This document shows, in pieces, positions 6,432 to 14,228 of a DNA stretch of 29,211 bases. Position numbers and translations under genes: made by a program. A model generated the notes under the pieces. The model made no database searches, was not told the origin of the DNA, and was given only the letters and a program-made list of their open reading frames with translations. The first letter of the stretch is position 1. Every line of letters starts with the position of its first letter. The stretch comes from Oscillospiraceae bacterium (lineage in GTDB: Bacteria; Bacillota; Clostridia; Oscillospirales; Ruminococcaceae). The stretch is from contig JARBTU010000001.1 in NCBI GenBank assembly GCA_029240015.1, positions 1 to 29,211 of the forward strand. The letters run 5' to 3'.

Positions 6432-7583
6432 TCATTTATCAAAAGCATCTTTGAGTTTATCGAAAAAGCCTTTTCTTTTTTCATAATGCTTTTCGCTAAG
6501 CTCGTCATCCAACTGCTTGAGAATGTCTTTGTGAACTTTAGACAGATTTTTCGGAACTTCTATTGTCACCTCGACATACTGGTCTCCGCGGGATTTAGAG
6601 TTAATCTGTTGAACGCCTTTTCCCTTCAATCTGAAAACCGTGTTCGGCTGTGTTCCTTCTGCAAGATCATACTTCACCTTTCCGTCAATAGTCGGAACGG
6701 TGATTTCATCGCCCAAGGCGGCTTGGGTATAAGTGATCGGGATTTCCACCCAAATATCATATCCTCTGCGCTTAAAGATTGGGTCTGGACGAACTGTAAC
6801 TGTGATATTAAGGTCTCCCTTTGGTCCGCCGTTAACACCACTGTCGCCTTTTCCCCGAACAGAAAGTGTCTGCCCGTCGTCAATACCTGCTGGAATTTCC
6901 ACCTCAAGCTTTTGAGTAGAGCGGATTCTTCCCGAACCGGAACATTTGTTACAAGGATCGTTAATAATTTTACCTTTTCCCGAACAACGGGAGCAAGGCT
7001 TTGTGGATGTCATTGCGCCGAAAGGTGTCCTCTGCTGCACTCGAATCTGCCCCGAGCCACCACAATCAGGGCAAGTCTGTGGCGAGGTTCCTTTTTTTGC
7101 TCCGTTTCCTCCGCATTCACTGCAGTGCTCCATAGAAGAAACCGAAACGTCTTTCTTAACCCCTTTGCAAGCTTCCATAAATTCGAGCACGACCGTAGTT
7201 CTAAGGTCATCTCCTCTTCGCGGCGCATTTGGGTTCGCCCTTCTGGAACTTCCGCCGAAACCGCCGCCAAAAAAGCCTTCAAAAATATCGCCTATATCCC
7301 CAAAGTCAAAGCCGTTAAAGCCACCGAAACCACCCGCTCCCGCTCCTGCGGAAGGGTCTACTCCTGCGTGACCAAACTGGTCATATCTTGAACGTTTCTC
7401 GCTGTCCGACAACACTTCATAAGCCTCAGAAGCTTCTTTAAACTTTGCTTCTGCGGTTTTATCGTCGGGATTAAGGTCAGGGTGATGTTCTTTCGCCTTT
7501 TTTCGGTAGGCCTTTTTTATATCATCTTCACTGCAGCCTTTTTGAAGCCCCAGTACTTCATAATAGTCTCTCTTATCTGCCAA
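6432..7583 (-). CDS. dnaJ: Chaperone protein DnaJ (Hsp40)
   Basis: This 383-residue type I J-protein stimulates the DnaK ATPase and delivers unfolded clients. The J domain occupies residues 1-70 with HPD at 34-36. A Gly/Phe-rich region follows (about 75-115). The zinc centre has four CxxCxGxG-type repeats (CSECGGNG, CPDCGGSG, CSRCSGKG, CNKCSGSG) at about 145-210, and the C-terminal substrate-binding domains follow. The reading frame begins at TTG (7583-7581) with AAGGTGG about 10 nt upstream; no in-frame ATG precedes the J domain. It is the last gene of hrcA-grpE-dnaK-dnaJ. Confidence 0.97.
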   Translation of the reverse strand: MADKRDYYEVLGLQKGCSEDDIKKAYRKKAKEHHPDLNPDDKTAEAKFKEASEAYEVLSDSEKRSRYDQFGHAGVDPSAGAGAGGFGGFNGFDFGDIGDIFEGFFGGGFGGSSRRANPNAPRRGDDLRTTVVLEFMEACKGVKKDVSVSSMEHCSECGGNGAKKGTSPQTCPDCGGSGQIRVQQRTPFGAMTSTKPCSRCSGKGKIINDPCNKCSGSGRIRSTQKLEVEIPAGIDDGQTLSVRGKGDSGVNGGPKGDLNITVTVRPDPIFKRRGYDIWVEIPITYTQAALGDEITVPTIDGKVKYDLAEGTQPNTVFRLKGKGVQQINSKSRGDQYVEVTIEVPKNLSKVHKDILKQLDDELSEKHYEKRKGFFDKLKDAFDK

Positions 7584-7677
7584 AATCAGTTAACCACCTT
7601 CAGGCTTTGTAGAAACACAAAGCAAAATATATGTATTTGCGATAAAGTAAAAGCACAAAAACATCATCTTAATCTAA

Positions 7678-7710
7678 TCTAAGGCCTTGGGAAAATTCCA
7701 AAGCCTTAGA
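7678..7710 (-). other. Intercistronic hairpin between dnaK and dnaJ
   Basis: On the minus strand, TCTAAGGCTTTGG pairs with CCAAGGCCTTAGA over 13 bp (one G-U) around a 7-nt loop, about 20 nt after the dnaK stop. No T run follows, so it is more likely an mRNA-stabilising or partial attenuation structure that lowers dnaJ output relative to dnaK than a full terminator. Confidence 0.6.
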
Positions 7711-7727
7711 TTCTATATTATGCTTGA

Positions 7728-9566
7728 TTACTTATCCTCGTCAACCTCTTTATACTCCGCATCAACAACGTTATCATCTGCTTTATTATCGCCCGCTGCC
7801 GCATTCGGATCCGGGTTCGCCTGCTGGTCTTGAGCTGCCTGCTGATAGATTTTAGCTGAAACTTCATAAAAAGCTTTCTGCAGCTCATCTGTCGTTGTTT
7901 TGATTGGGTCTATTGCTTCGCCTTTTAGTGCTTCTTTTACCGCGTTGATTTTTGCTTCAATGTCTTTTTTCTCGTCTTCGCTTACCTTATCGCCAAGTTC
8001 GCCCAACGTTTTTTCGCTTTGGAAAACCAAATTATCAGCGTTGTTCCTGATGTCAGTTTCTTCTCTGCGTTTTTTGTCATCTTCCGCAAATCTTTCGGCT
8101 TCTTTTACCGCTTTGTCGATATCATCTTTTGACATGTTGGTGGAACTTGTAATGGTAATATGCTGTTCTTTTCCTGTTCCCAAGTCTTTTGCGGAAACAT
8201 GTGCGATACCGTTTGCGTCAATATCAAAAGTAACTTCAATCTGAGGAACACCTCTTGGTGCCGACGGAATGCCGTCAAGTCTGAACATGCCCAAAGACTT
8301 ATTGTCTTTTGCAAACTCACGTTCACCTTGAAGAACATGAATTTCAACAGAGGTTTGACCATCTGCGGCAGTGGAGAAGACTTGGGATTTCTTAGTTGGA
8401 ATAGTAGTGTTTCTTTCGATAATCTTGGTTGCAACACCGCCTAAAGTTTCAAGTCCCAGTGAAAGTGGAGTTACGTCCAAAAGGAGAAGTCCTTTTACAT
8501 CTCCGCCTAATACGCCGCCTTGGATTGCAGCACCCGCCGCAACGCATTCATCCGGATTGATTCCTTTAAACGCATCTTTGCCGATTAGGTTTTTAACCGC
8601 ATCTTGTACTGCAGGGATACGTGTGGAACCACCCACCAAAAGAACTTTATCAAGCTGAGAAGCGTTAAGTCCTGCGTCTTGCAACGCCTGGCGAACAGGC
8701 CCCATGGTTGCCTCAACCAAATCAGAAGTGATCTCGTTGAATTTTGCTCTTGTCAAAGTAGTATCAAGATGCTTTGGTCCGGTTGCATCCGCAGTGATGA
8801 AAGGAAGATTAATAGCTGTCTGAGCCATTCCCGAAAGTTCAATTTTTGCTTTTTCAGCCGCTTCTTTCAATCTTTGCATTGCCATTTTATCGCTGGATAA
8901 GTCAATGCCGCTTTCTTTCTTAAATTCAGCTGCAAGCCATTTGATGACTCTTTCGTCAAAATCATCACCGCCAAGACGGTTGTTTCCCGCTGTTGCCAAA
9001 ACCTCTTGCACACCATCGCCCATCTCAATAACAGAAACGTCGAAGGTTCCTCCTCCGAGGTCGTATACCATGATTTTCTGGTCGTGTTCTTTATCAATTC
9101 CATATGCCAAAGCCGCAGCGGTAGGCTCGTTGATAATACGCTTTACATCAAGACCTGCAATTTTTCCCGCATCTTTTGTTGCCTGTCTTTGTGCGTCGGT
9201 AAAATATGCAGGAACGGTAATAACCGCTTCTGTCACTGTTTCGCCCAAATAAGCTTCCGCATCTGCTTTTAGTTTCTGAAGAATCATCGCTGAAATTTCC
9301 TGAGGACTATACTTCTTGCCGTCAATGTTAACCGCATAATCGGTTCCCATGTGACGTTTGATAGAACTAATCGTTCTGTCCGGATTGGTGATAGACTGAC
9401 GTTTTGCAACCTGTCCTACCATTCTTTCGCCTGTTTTTGAAAATGCAACGACCGACGGGGTTGTTCTTGCTCCCTCAGGATTCGCAATGACTACAGCTTC
9501 TCCGCCTTCCATAACTGCTACACATGAGTTTGTAGTACCCAAGTCGATACCAATAATTTTTCCCAT
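7728..9566 (-). CDS. dnaK: Chaperone protein DnaK (Hsp70)
   Basis: This 612-residue Hsp70 begins MGKIIGIDLGTTNSCVAVME. The ATPase domain covers about residues 1-360, with the phosphate-binding loops (VYDLGGGTFDVSV, LVGGSTRIPAVQ). The linker GLLLLDVTPLSLGLET and the beta-sandwich substrate domain follow, then a helical lid and an acidic C-terminus ending VVDAEYKEVDEDK. It folds and protects proteins in an ATP cycle with DnaJ and GrpE. SD GGAGG lies before the ATG. Length is usual for Gram-positive DnaK. Confidence 0.98.
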   Translation of the reverse strand: MGKIIGIDLGTTNSCVAVMEGGEAVVIANPEGARTTPSVVAFSKTGERMVGQVAKRQSITNPDRTISSIKRHMGTDYAVNIDGKKYSPQEISAMILQKLKADAEAYLGETVTEAVITVPAYFTDAQRQATKDAGKIAGLDVKRIINEPTAAALAYGIDKEHDQKIMVYDLGGGTFDVSVIEMGDGVQEVLATAGNNRLGGDDFDERVIKWLAAEFKKESGIDLSSDKMAMQRLKEAAEKAKIELSGMAQTAINLPFITADATGPKHLDTTLTRAKFNEITSDLVEATMGPVRQALQDAGLNASQLDKVLLVGGSTRIPAVQDAVKNLIGKDAFKGINPDECVAAGAAIQGGVLGGDVKGLLLLDVTPLSLGLETLGGVATKIIERNTTIPTKKSQVFSTAADGQTSVEIHVLQGEREFAKDNKSLGMFRLDGIPSAPRGVPQIEVTFDIDANGIAHVSAKDLGTGKEQHITITSSTNMSKDDIDKAVKEAERFAEDDKKRREETDIRNNADNLVFQSEKTLGELGDKVSEDEKKDIEAKINAVKEALKGEAIDPIKTTTDELQKAFYEVSAKIYQQAAQDQQANPDPNAAAGDNKADDNVVDAEYKEVDEDK

Positions 9567-9635
9567 AACTTAATTCCTCCAATAAAAATATAATTCTATG
9601 TTCATTTAATTTTTTGGCTTTTTAAAATAATTCTT

Positions 9636-10187
9636 TTAAGGGTTTGCAACAACAACCATTGCGTGTCTGATTACTTTTTCTCCCAGAAGATATCCTTTTT
9701 GAAACACTTGACAAACCGTATTTTCACCGAAGTTCTCATCTTCAATCTGGTTTACAGCATTATGAAGTCTTGGGTCAAACGGATTGCCCATGGCCTCAAT
9801 TTCTGTTACACCGATTTTTGTTAAGCTGTCTTTAAATTGATTAAAGATCATCTCAACACCTTTTTTGAATTCGCTGTCTGAACTTTCATATTCCAAGGCT
9901 CTTTCAAAATTGTCGATCACACCGATAATATCCCCAAGACAGCTCACCGTTGCATCTGCAAAAAGCTCCTGTTTTTCCTTTGCGGTGCGCTTTCTGAAAT
10001 TTTCAAACTCAGCCATTTGTCTTAAAAGTTTGTCTTTCAAACCGGCATTTTCCTCTTCCAAAGCTTTTATCGGGTCCAGGTTTTCTTGCCCGGTTTGTTC
10101 CTCATTTCCCTGAACTGTTTCCTCAACAATCTCTTCTGTTGTCTCATTTTCTTTTATGTCTTCCTTTTTACTTTTGCTCTTCGACAC
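9636..10187 (-). CDS. grpE: Nucleotide exchange factor GrpE
   Basis: This 183-residue protein releases ADP from DnaK. The N-terminal 60 residues are highly charged and disordered. The long dimerisation helix contains LLRQMAEFENFRKRTAKEK. The C-terminal beta wing contains GNPFDPRLHNAVNQIED and ends KVIRHAMVVVANP. The start is GTG (10187-10185) with AAAGGGG 8 nt upstream, inside the end of hrcA. Only 3 nt separate it from the hrcA stop codon. Confidence 0.96.
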   Translation of the reverse strand: MSKSKSKKEDIKENETTEEIVEETVQGNEEQTGQENLDPIKALEEENAGLKDKLLRQMAEFENFRKRTAKEKQELFADATVSCLGDIIGVIDNFERALEYESSDSEFKKGVEMIFNQFKDSLTKIGVTEIEAMGNPFDPRLHNAVNQIEDENFGENTVCQVFQKGYLLGEKVIRHAMVVVANP

Positions 10188-10190
10188 GTT

Positions 10191-11255
10191 TTAGTCCCCT
10201 TTCTCGTCGTCTTGTTCAATCATTTGTGACAATGCGTTGCTTATTCCGTTAGAAAAATATTCGATGTATGGAATGATTTTCGCATAGTCAAGCCTTATCG
10301 GACCTATCACGCCAAGCGAACCGACATTCGCATTTCCCATACTGTACTGGGATAGGATGAGACTTGAATTCGTAATCGCAAAATTGTCATTCTCTTTCCC
10401 GAATATAATGTTTATTCCGTCAAAAGCAGAATTCAATAAATTTGCAAGTTCATTTTTGCTGGAAATAAATTTAATAATCTCGCTTGCATCAAAATCTTTA
10501 TAGGTCAAAAGGTTCGTTTCACCTTTGATTCCAACATCTCTGTGAAGAAATTCGCCTGAAAGCTCATACACTGCATACAACAGCGGGGATAATGACATCA
10601 TATAGCTTCCCAGAGCCACCGCAAGGTTTTGGATAAACGCCGGATTGAGGTTTTGTGTTTTGATTCCATAAAGGTTCTTGTTGATAAACTTTGCAAAAAA
10701 GTCCAGCTGTTCATAGTTTAAATCAAATTCAACCCGACATATTTTATTTTTAACTTCTCCCACCGAAGTAATGATAAGAAGCGCATAAAGCCTTCTTCCC
10801 GCCGGGACGACCTCCACCCGAGTGATTACCGAAAATTGAGGCATTGCCGACATGTTAATCGTCGCATATCCTGTCAATTCCGCAAGCGCTTCGGCAGCAC
10901 TCCCAACAACAGCTTCAGCAGTTAGATTTTTTTGCAGCAAAAAACTGTCGATCAACTCTTTCTCTTCTTGAGTCAGCGGCTTTTGAACCATAAGCTTTTC
11001 GATATAAAGGCGATATCCCAAATAAGATGGTACTCTTCCTGCGGAAGTGTGCGGCTGTTCAATGAACCCCAGCTTTTCCAAAAGCGCCATATCATTTCTG
11101 ATGGTAGCACTCGAGACCGTGTCTTTTAACAGGGACGCAACCGCCTTTTATCCAACAGGTTCGCCGGTCTTTATATATTCCTCTATGATTACCGCTAAAA
11201 CCCTCAGCTTTCTGTCGTCAACGTTGAAGGCCTTATCATCTTGAAAGACTTTCAT
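10191..11255 (-). pseudogene. hrcA: Heat-inducible repressor HrcA, interrupted by an in-frame TAA at codon 36
   Basis: HrcA binds CIRCE and represses the dnaK and groE operons. From ATG 11255 the frame reads MKVFQDDKAFNVDDRKL, then EEYIKTGEPVG, then TAA (11150-11148), then KAVASLLKDTVSSATIRNDM and on without further breaks to the natural stop. The interrupted spot is the conserved GxPVGS, where TCA (Ser) to TAA is a single-base change. The part after the stop can be read only from ATG 11090, giving 299 residues that lack most of the winged helix; no good SD precedes it. Full length would be 354 residues, normal for HrcA. The SD at 11255 is also weak. Other genes here end normally in TAA, so codon reassignment is not supported. 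Either hrcA is inactive or this base is an error. Confidence 0.9.
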
Positions 11256-11287
11256 AGTTATCACTCATTTTTTATATTTCTATATTA

Positions 11288-11314
11288 TTAGCACTCTTAT
11301 CTCTTGAGTGCTAA
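11288..11314. promoter_or_regulatory. CIRCE operator (HrcA-binding inverted repeat)
   Basis: TTAGCACTC-N9-GAGTGCTAA is a perfect match to the CIRCE consensus. It lies just downstream of the hrcA -10 box, at and after the expected transcription start. HrcA bound here would block the hrcA-grpE-dnaK-dnaJ promoter; in the RNA the repeat forms a 5' hairpin. Confidence 0.97.
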
Positions 11315-11318
11315 TAAT

Positions 11319-11347
11319 AATATATCCCTTTATTATACTGATGTCAA
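11319..11347 (-). promoter_or_regulatory. Promoter of the hrcA-grpE-dnaK-dnaJ operon
   Basis: On the minus strand TTGACA (11347-11342) and TATATT (11324-11319) are spaced by 17 bp, with CIRCE beginning 4 bp after the -10 box. Confidence 0.88.
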
Positions 11348-11421
11348 GTCTAAATTGTTAATATATCATTAAATATGTTCTTATAAAGCAATAGGGGTTT
11401 AAAAATAATATTTATGCGAGA

Positions 11422-11466
11422 AACAACTGTCTTCCGCCCCATAAATGAAGGATTCAGACGATTGTT
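11422..11466. other. Imperfect inverted repeat downstream of the GT2-GtrA gene
   Basis: AACAACTGTCT and AGACGATTGTT can pair over 11 bp (one mismatch, one wobble in one orientation) around a 23-nt loop that may pair internally. It could be a weak terminator for the glycosyltransferase operon, but there is no T run. The rest of 11348-11474 is AT-rich and shows nothing I can identify. Confidence 0.25.
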
Positions 11467-11474
11467 CCCGATTC

Positions 11475-12500
11475 TTATATAAATTTTTCTTTTTTGAAAA
11501 TAAATCTTTTTTGAATAATATAACTTACATTAAAAAGAATCAATTCTGTCAATATTTTTGCCGCAATAACAGGAATGTGTGCTTCCTGAACCAGCAAAGA
11601 CAACAGAAGATAATTCGCTATCATAATGACGAGCACCAATCCAAAATATTTAGGAGCAGACTGGGTAAGCGAGATATCCTTTACCTTGAACACCATTTTT
11701 TTGTTCAAATAATAATTTAAGACTGAGCTGACTATTCTTGCCACAACGACGCCAAACAACAAACTTTCCGTCAACGTCTTAAATGTAAATAAAAGCGAAA
11801 AGTCAAGAACAGCAGAAATGGAAGAAGCTGTGCAGAATTTAAGCAGAATCCAATAGATCCTTGCAGAATCCACAACAGGTCTAAAATGCGTTCCCCGATT
11901 GTTATTATCATAAATCGTAAGAATCGGTATTTGTTTAATTTCATATTTAAAATCTATCGCGCTCATCAACAAATTGAATTCATATTCAAACCTGCTGCCC
12001 TCCACCGAGCACAGCCATTTGAGCATTGAACAAGGATATCCTCTGAGCCCTGTTTGCGTATCTGCAATCTTTTTTCCCGTAAACAGGGCAAATGTCCATG
12101 CTGTAATGGTATTGCCGAAGCGGCTCTTGAACGGAACTTTCCCTTTGAATCTCCTAGTCCCTAAGACGATTTGATTTTTGTTCTGTTCGATTGCATTCGC
12201 TACTTTAATAATATCTTCAATATGGTGCTGCCCATCGCAATCTGCACAAACAACAGCATCATTTTCCTTCTGGGAAAGCAGATATGCAAATCCCGTTTTT
12301 AGTGCTTCTCCCTTGCCTTTGTTGCAGAAATGTTTTAAAACTATACAGCCGAATTCCTGCGCCTGATGAAAAATTTCCTGATATTTTTCTCCGCTTCCAT
12401 CATCTATAATCAAAATCTGATAATTCGTTTCGTTTTGAATCTGCTGAATCAGGACAAGCATTTTTTTAGTTGGTTCGTATGCGGGAATCAATACTTTCAT
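11475..12500 (-). CDS. Bifunctional family 2 glycosyltransferase / GtrA-like membrane protein
   Basis: The 341-residue protein has two parts. Residues 1-215 are a GT-A fold of the dolichol-phosphate mannosyltransferase/Alg5 type: VLIPAYEP, LIIDDGSG, NKGKGEALKTGF, the metal-binding motif CADCDGQH and DTQTGLRGYP. Residues of about 225-335 form a four-helix GtrA domain (ARIVSSVLNYYLNKKMVF, then FNVSYIIQKRFIFKK). It probably charges undecaprenyl phosphate with a sugar and helps move it across the membrane for envelope glycosylation. The ATG at 12500 is preferred: AGAGGTG lies 6 nt upstream, and the GTG three codons earlier is part of that SD. It is 11 nt after the glycosidase gene. The donor sugar is unknown. 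Confidence 0.9.
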   Translation of the reverse strand: MKVLIPAYEPTKKMLVLIQQIQNETNYQILIIDDGSGEKYQEIFHQAQEFGCIVLKHFCNKGKGEALKTGFAYLLSQKENDAVVCADCDGQHHIEDIIKVANAIEQNKNQIVLGTRRFKGKVPFKSRFGNTITAWTFALFTGKKIADTQTGLRGYPCSMLKWLCSVEGSRFEYEFNLLMSAIDFKYEIKQIPILTIYDNNNRGTHFRPVVDSARIYWILLKFCTASSISAVLDFSLLFTFKTLTESLLFGVVVARIVSSVLNYYLNKKMVFKVKDISLTQSAPKYFGLVLVIMIANYLLLSLLVQEAHIPVIAAKILTELILFNVSYIIQKRFIFKKEKFI

Positions 12501-12511
12501 ACCCGTCACCT

Positions 12512-13474
12512 CTACTTGACATACAAGATATCACTGGTACCTCGTTCTTTGTCTTTTCCCAAAGGATTATTGATTAGGTGCCCCATAAAATACATTGTAG
12601 AGGATCCTCCTCCATCCATATTGTAAGCTTGGGCACATCCTAAACCCTTAAAAATCTGTGCGAATTCGTCTAACGTTACACCCTTACTATAGCCTTTGCT
12701 CCTACCGTCCGCCACGATAAAAACGAAGTGATTTGCTTCAATTATTCCTACGCCCGTCCGTGGTTGATTTCCTTGGATGGAATGGTTCCCGAAATTTGTG
12801 TCAACTTCGACGCTATCCAACTCCGTGGGAATCGTTCCATCCTGTAAAATCGCCGGTCCGAAAGAATAGGTGTTATAGACTCCGTCTTTTAACAATTGAG
12901 CCGCTGATATTTTTGTTTCATCATATACTCTCATACTTCCATCTTTATAAATAGCAAGCCCTGTCCGGGCGGGGATATTTCTGTATAACACCCCGTTTCG
13001 GATTACAACGCCATCATTTCTGAATCCGTAATAATCCCCATTGATTGCAAATATCGCATCATTGTTCTGCGCAATGACAGAGGTATACTGAGTAATATTG
13101 GTTCCAAATTTGTTTTTGGCAAGTGCCGCTTGGAGGTCTGTTCCGCTGGTTAATTTCACATCGGCTACATAATAAGTAACGATGTCCTGACCTGTTCCTT
13201 TTGTTATTTTTTTGATTGAAATGGATTTTGTATCGCTGACATAGTTCATATCATCCGCTGTATAGGCTTCGGAACTAGCTTCTTTATCAGTATCTTCTTT
13301 TTCTTCTGAAGCTGCACTGCCATTTGATGACTGAACTTCTGTTTGTGATGAAGAAACCACCTCTTTTTCAATATGTTCAATCAGATACCTGTTCGCAAGC
13401 AAATATAAAATAAATCCTACTACTATGATAAAAGCCGCCGCTGAACTAAATATTATTTTTAATTTTTTGGACAT
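12512..13474 (-). CDS. Membrane-anchored phosphodiester glycosidase (NAGPA domain)
   Basis: The 320-residue protein has one N-terminal membrane helix (about residues 8-28), a Ser/Glu-rich spacer (about 40-75) and an extracellular NAGPA-type domain. Diagnostic segments are FAINGDYYGFRNDG, GVVIRNGVLYRN, RTGVGI and YNMDGGGSSTMYF. The family cleaves sugar phosphodiester bonds, as in mammalian GlcNAc-1-phosphodiester glycosidase and bacterial polysaccharide or teichoic-acid-related enzymes. ATG 13474 is preferred over the in-frame GTG at 13483 because AGG lies 8 nt before it. It forms a tight operon with the GT2-GtrA gene, which suggests a shared envelope glycan. No clear promoter is visible upstream. 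Confidence 0.88.
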   Translation of the reverse strand: MSKKLKIIFSSAAAFIIVVGFILYLLANRYLIEHIEKEVVSSSQTEVQSSNGSAASEEKEDTDKEASSEAYTADDMNYVSDTKSISIKKITKGTGQDIVTYYVADVKLTSGTDLQAALAKNKFGTNITQYTSVIAQNNDAIFAINGDYYGFRNDGVVIRNGVLYRNIPARTGLAIYKDGSMRVYDETKISAAQLLKDGVYNTYSFGPAILQDGTIPTELDSVEVDTNFGNHSIQGNQPRTGVGIIEANHFVFIVADGRSKGYSKGVTLDEFAQIFKGLGCAQAYNMDGGGSSTMYFMGHLINNPLGKDKERGTSDILYVK

Positions 13475-13629
13475 CGCATACACCTTATTTCTGTTTATGA
13501 AAATAAAACAAACTATCCACCAGAGATAATTTTTGATTTTCTTATTTTAAAGTTTTTATGTGTTAATACAACGTTCACAATGTGATGATTTTTTGAATGT
13601 TATTAAAAGAATGTTTGTTCAAAAAAATT

Positions 13630-13658
13630 TTGACAAAAAATTAAAAATATAATAAAAT
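13630..13658 (+). promoter_or_regulatory. Promoter of the fluoride riboswitch and crcB
   Basis: TTGACA (13630-13635) and TAAAAT (13653-13658) are separated by 17 bp, directly before the riboswitch aptamer. Confidence 0.82.
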
Positions 13659-13663
13659 AATAC

Positions 13664-13725
13664 TCAGGGAATGAAGTTCTCCCTTGCTTTCATGCAAAAC
13701 TGCTTTTAACAGCTAATGACTTCTG
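13664..13725 (+). promoter_or_regulatory. Fluoride riboswitch (crcB motif) aptamer
   Basis: The segment has the crcB-motif core: GGGAATGAAGTTCTCCC, AAAACTG and CAGCTAATGACTTC in the right order. GAAG and CTTC can form the outer helix, GGGA and TCCC the next helix, and the CTG/CAG element the third. A short extra hairpin (TTGC...GCAA, 13684-13697) lies between helices. It is followed by a terminator and then crcB, the known partner gene. Fluoride binding would stabilise the aptamer and prevent the terminator. Confidence 0.93.
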
Positions 13726-13758
13726 TAATGTTCTGATTACAGAAGTCATTTTTATTTC
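13715..13758 (+). terminator. Riboswitch-controlled terminator before crcB
   Basis: A perfect 15-bp stem (AATGACTTCTGTAAT, 13715-13729, with 13736-13750) overlaps the 3' end of the aptamer and leads into a T-rich tract. Using ATGACTTC in both aptamer and terminator makes the two folds mutually exclusive, giving a transcriptional ON switch with fluoride. Confidence 0.9.
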
Positions 13759-13779
13759 ATATAAAGGATGGATAGATTT

Positions 13780-14157
13780 ATGATAAAATGTATTTTTATA
13801 GGATTAGGCGGATTTATCGGCTCTATTTGCAGGTATCTTGTGGGTCTTGCTTTTTTAACAGCTTCGTCCGCTTTCCCCATCTCGACACTAATCATCAATT
13901 TCGTGGGGTCTTTTATCATCGGAATCATCACTGAATTTTCAATAAAAATAGTTCCTATAAATACAAATTTACTAGCCTTTCTGACTATTGGAATCTGCGG
14001 CGGCTTTACAACTTTTTCAACCTTCTCCCTTGAGACCATAAATTTATTTGAAAAAGGAAAATTAGCGCTAGGTTTTGCTTATGCCTTATCCAGTGTGGTA
14101 TTATGCCTCACTGCGGTTATCGCAGGAAAATGTTTGATACGCTATATTGCTCATTGA
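13780..14157 (+). CDS. crcB: Fluoride ion channel CrcB/Fluc
   Basis: The 125-residue membrane protein has four hydrophobic helices. The family marks are present: GLGGFIGSICRYL at the N-terminus, the conserved Asn in INFVGSFIIG and the phenylalanine-box region GICGGFTTFSTFS. Fluc proteins form dual-topology dimers that export fluoride. ATG 13780 is chosen because AAAGGATGG ends 8 nt upstream; the ATG at 13768 lies inside that SD. It is under fluoride riboswitch control. There is only one crcB gene here, as expected for a homodimeric Fluc. Confidence 0.95.
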   Translation: MIKCIFIGLGGFIGSICRYLVGLAFLTASSAFPISTLIINFVGSFIIGIITEFSIKIVPINTNLLAFLTIGICGGFTTFSTFSLETINLFEKGKLALGFAYALSSVVLCLTAVIAGKCLIRYIAH

Positions 14158-14184
14158 TTTATTTATGCTCTTATTTTTTTATGT

Positions 14185-14226
14185 AAAAAAGATATCCTTT
14201 CAAATGAATGAAAGGATATCTTTTTT
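14185..14226. terminator. Bidirectional terminator between crcB and the LysM-CAP gene
   Basis: An 18-bp perfect stem (AAAAAAGATATCCTTTCA with its complement) has a 6-nt loop; it is A-rich upstream and T-rich downstream on both strands. Confidence 0.88.
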
Positions 14227-14228
14227 CA

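Noticed and set aside
6486..7391. Long plus-strand open frame of 301 codons opposite dnaJ
   Set aside because: It is an antisense shadow of dnaJ with no family resemblance and Cys/Arg/Phe-rich composition typical of reverse-frame translation.
11148..11150. Genetic-code change with TAA as sense
   Set aside because: Many genes in the window end properly at TAA (for example rpsF, prfB, ffh and rpsP), so a local mutation or error is the simpler explanation.
13561..13630. Promoter for the glycosidase operon on minus
   Set aside because: AT-rich DNA offers many partial matches but no pair of hexamers with correct spacing that stands out.
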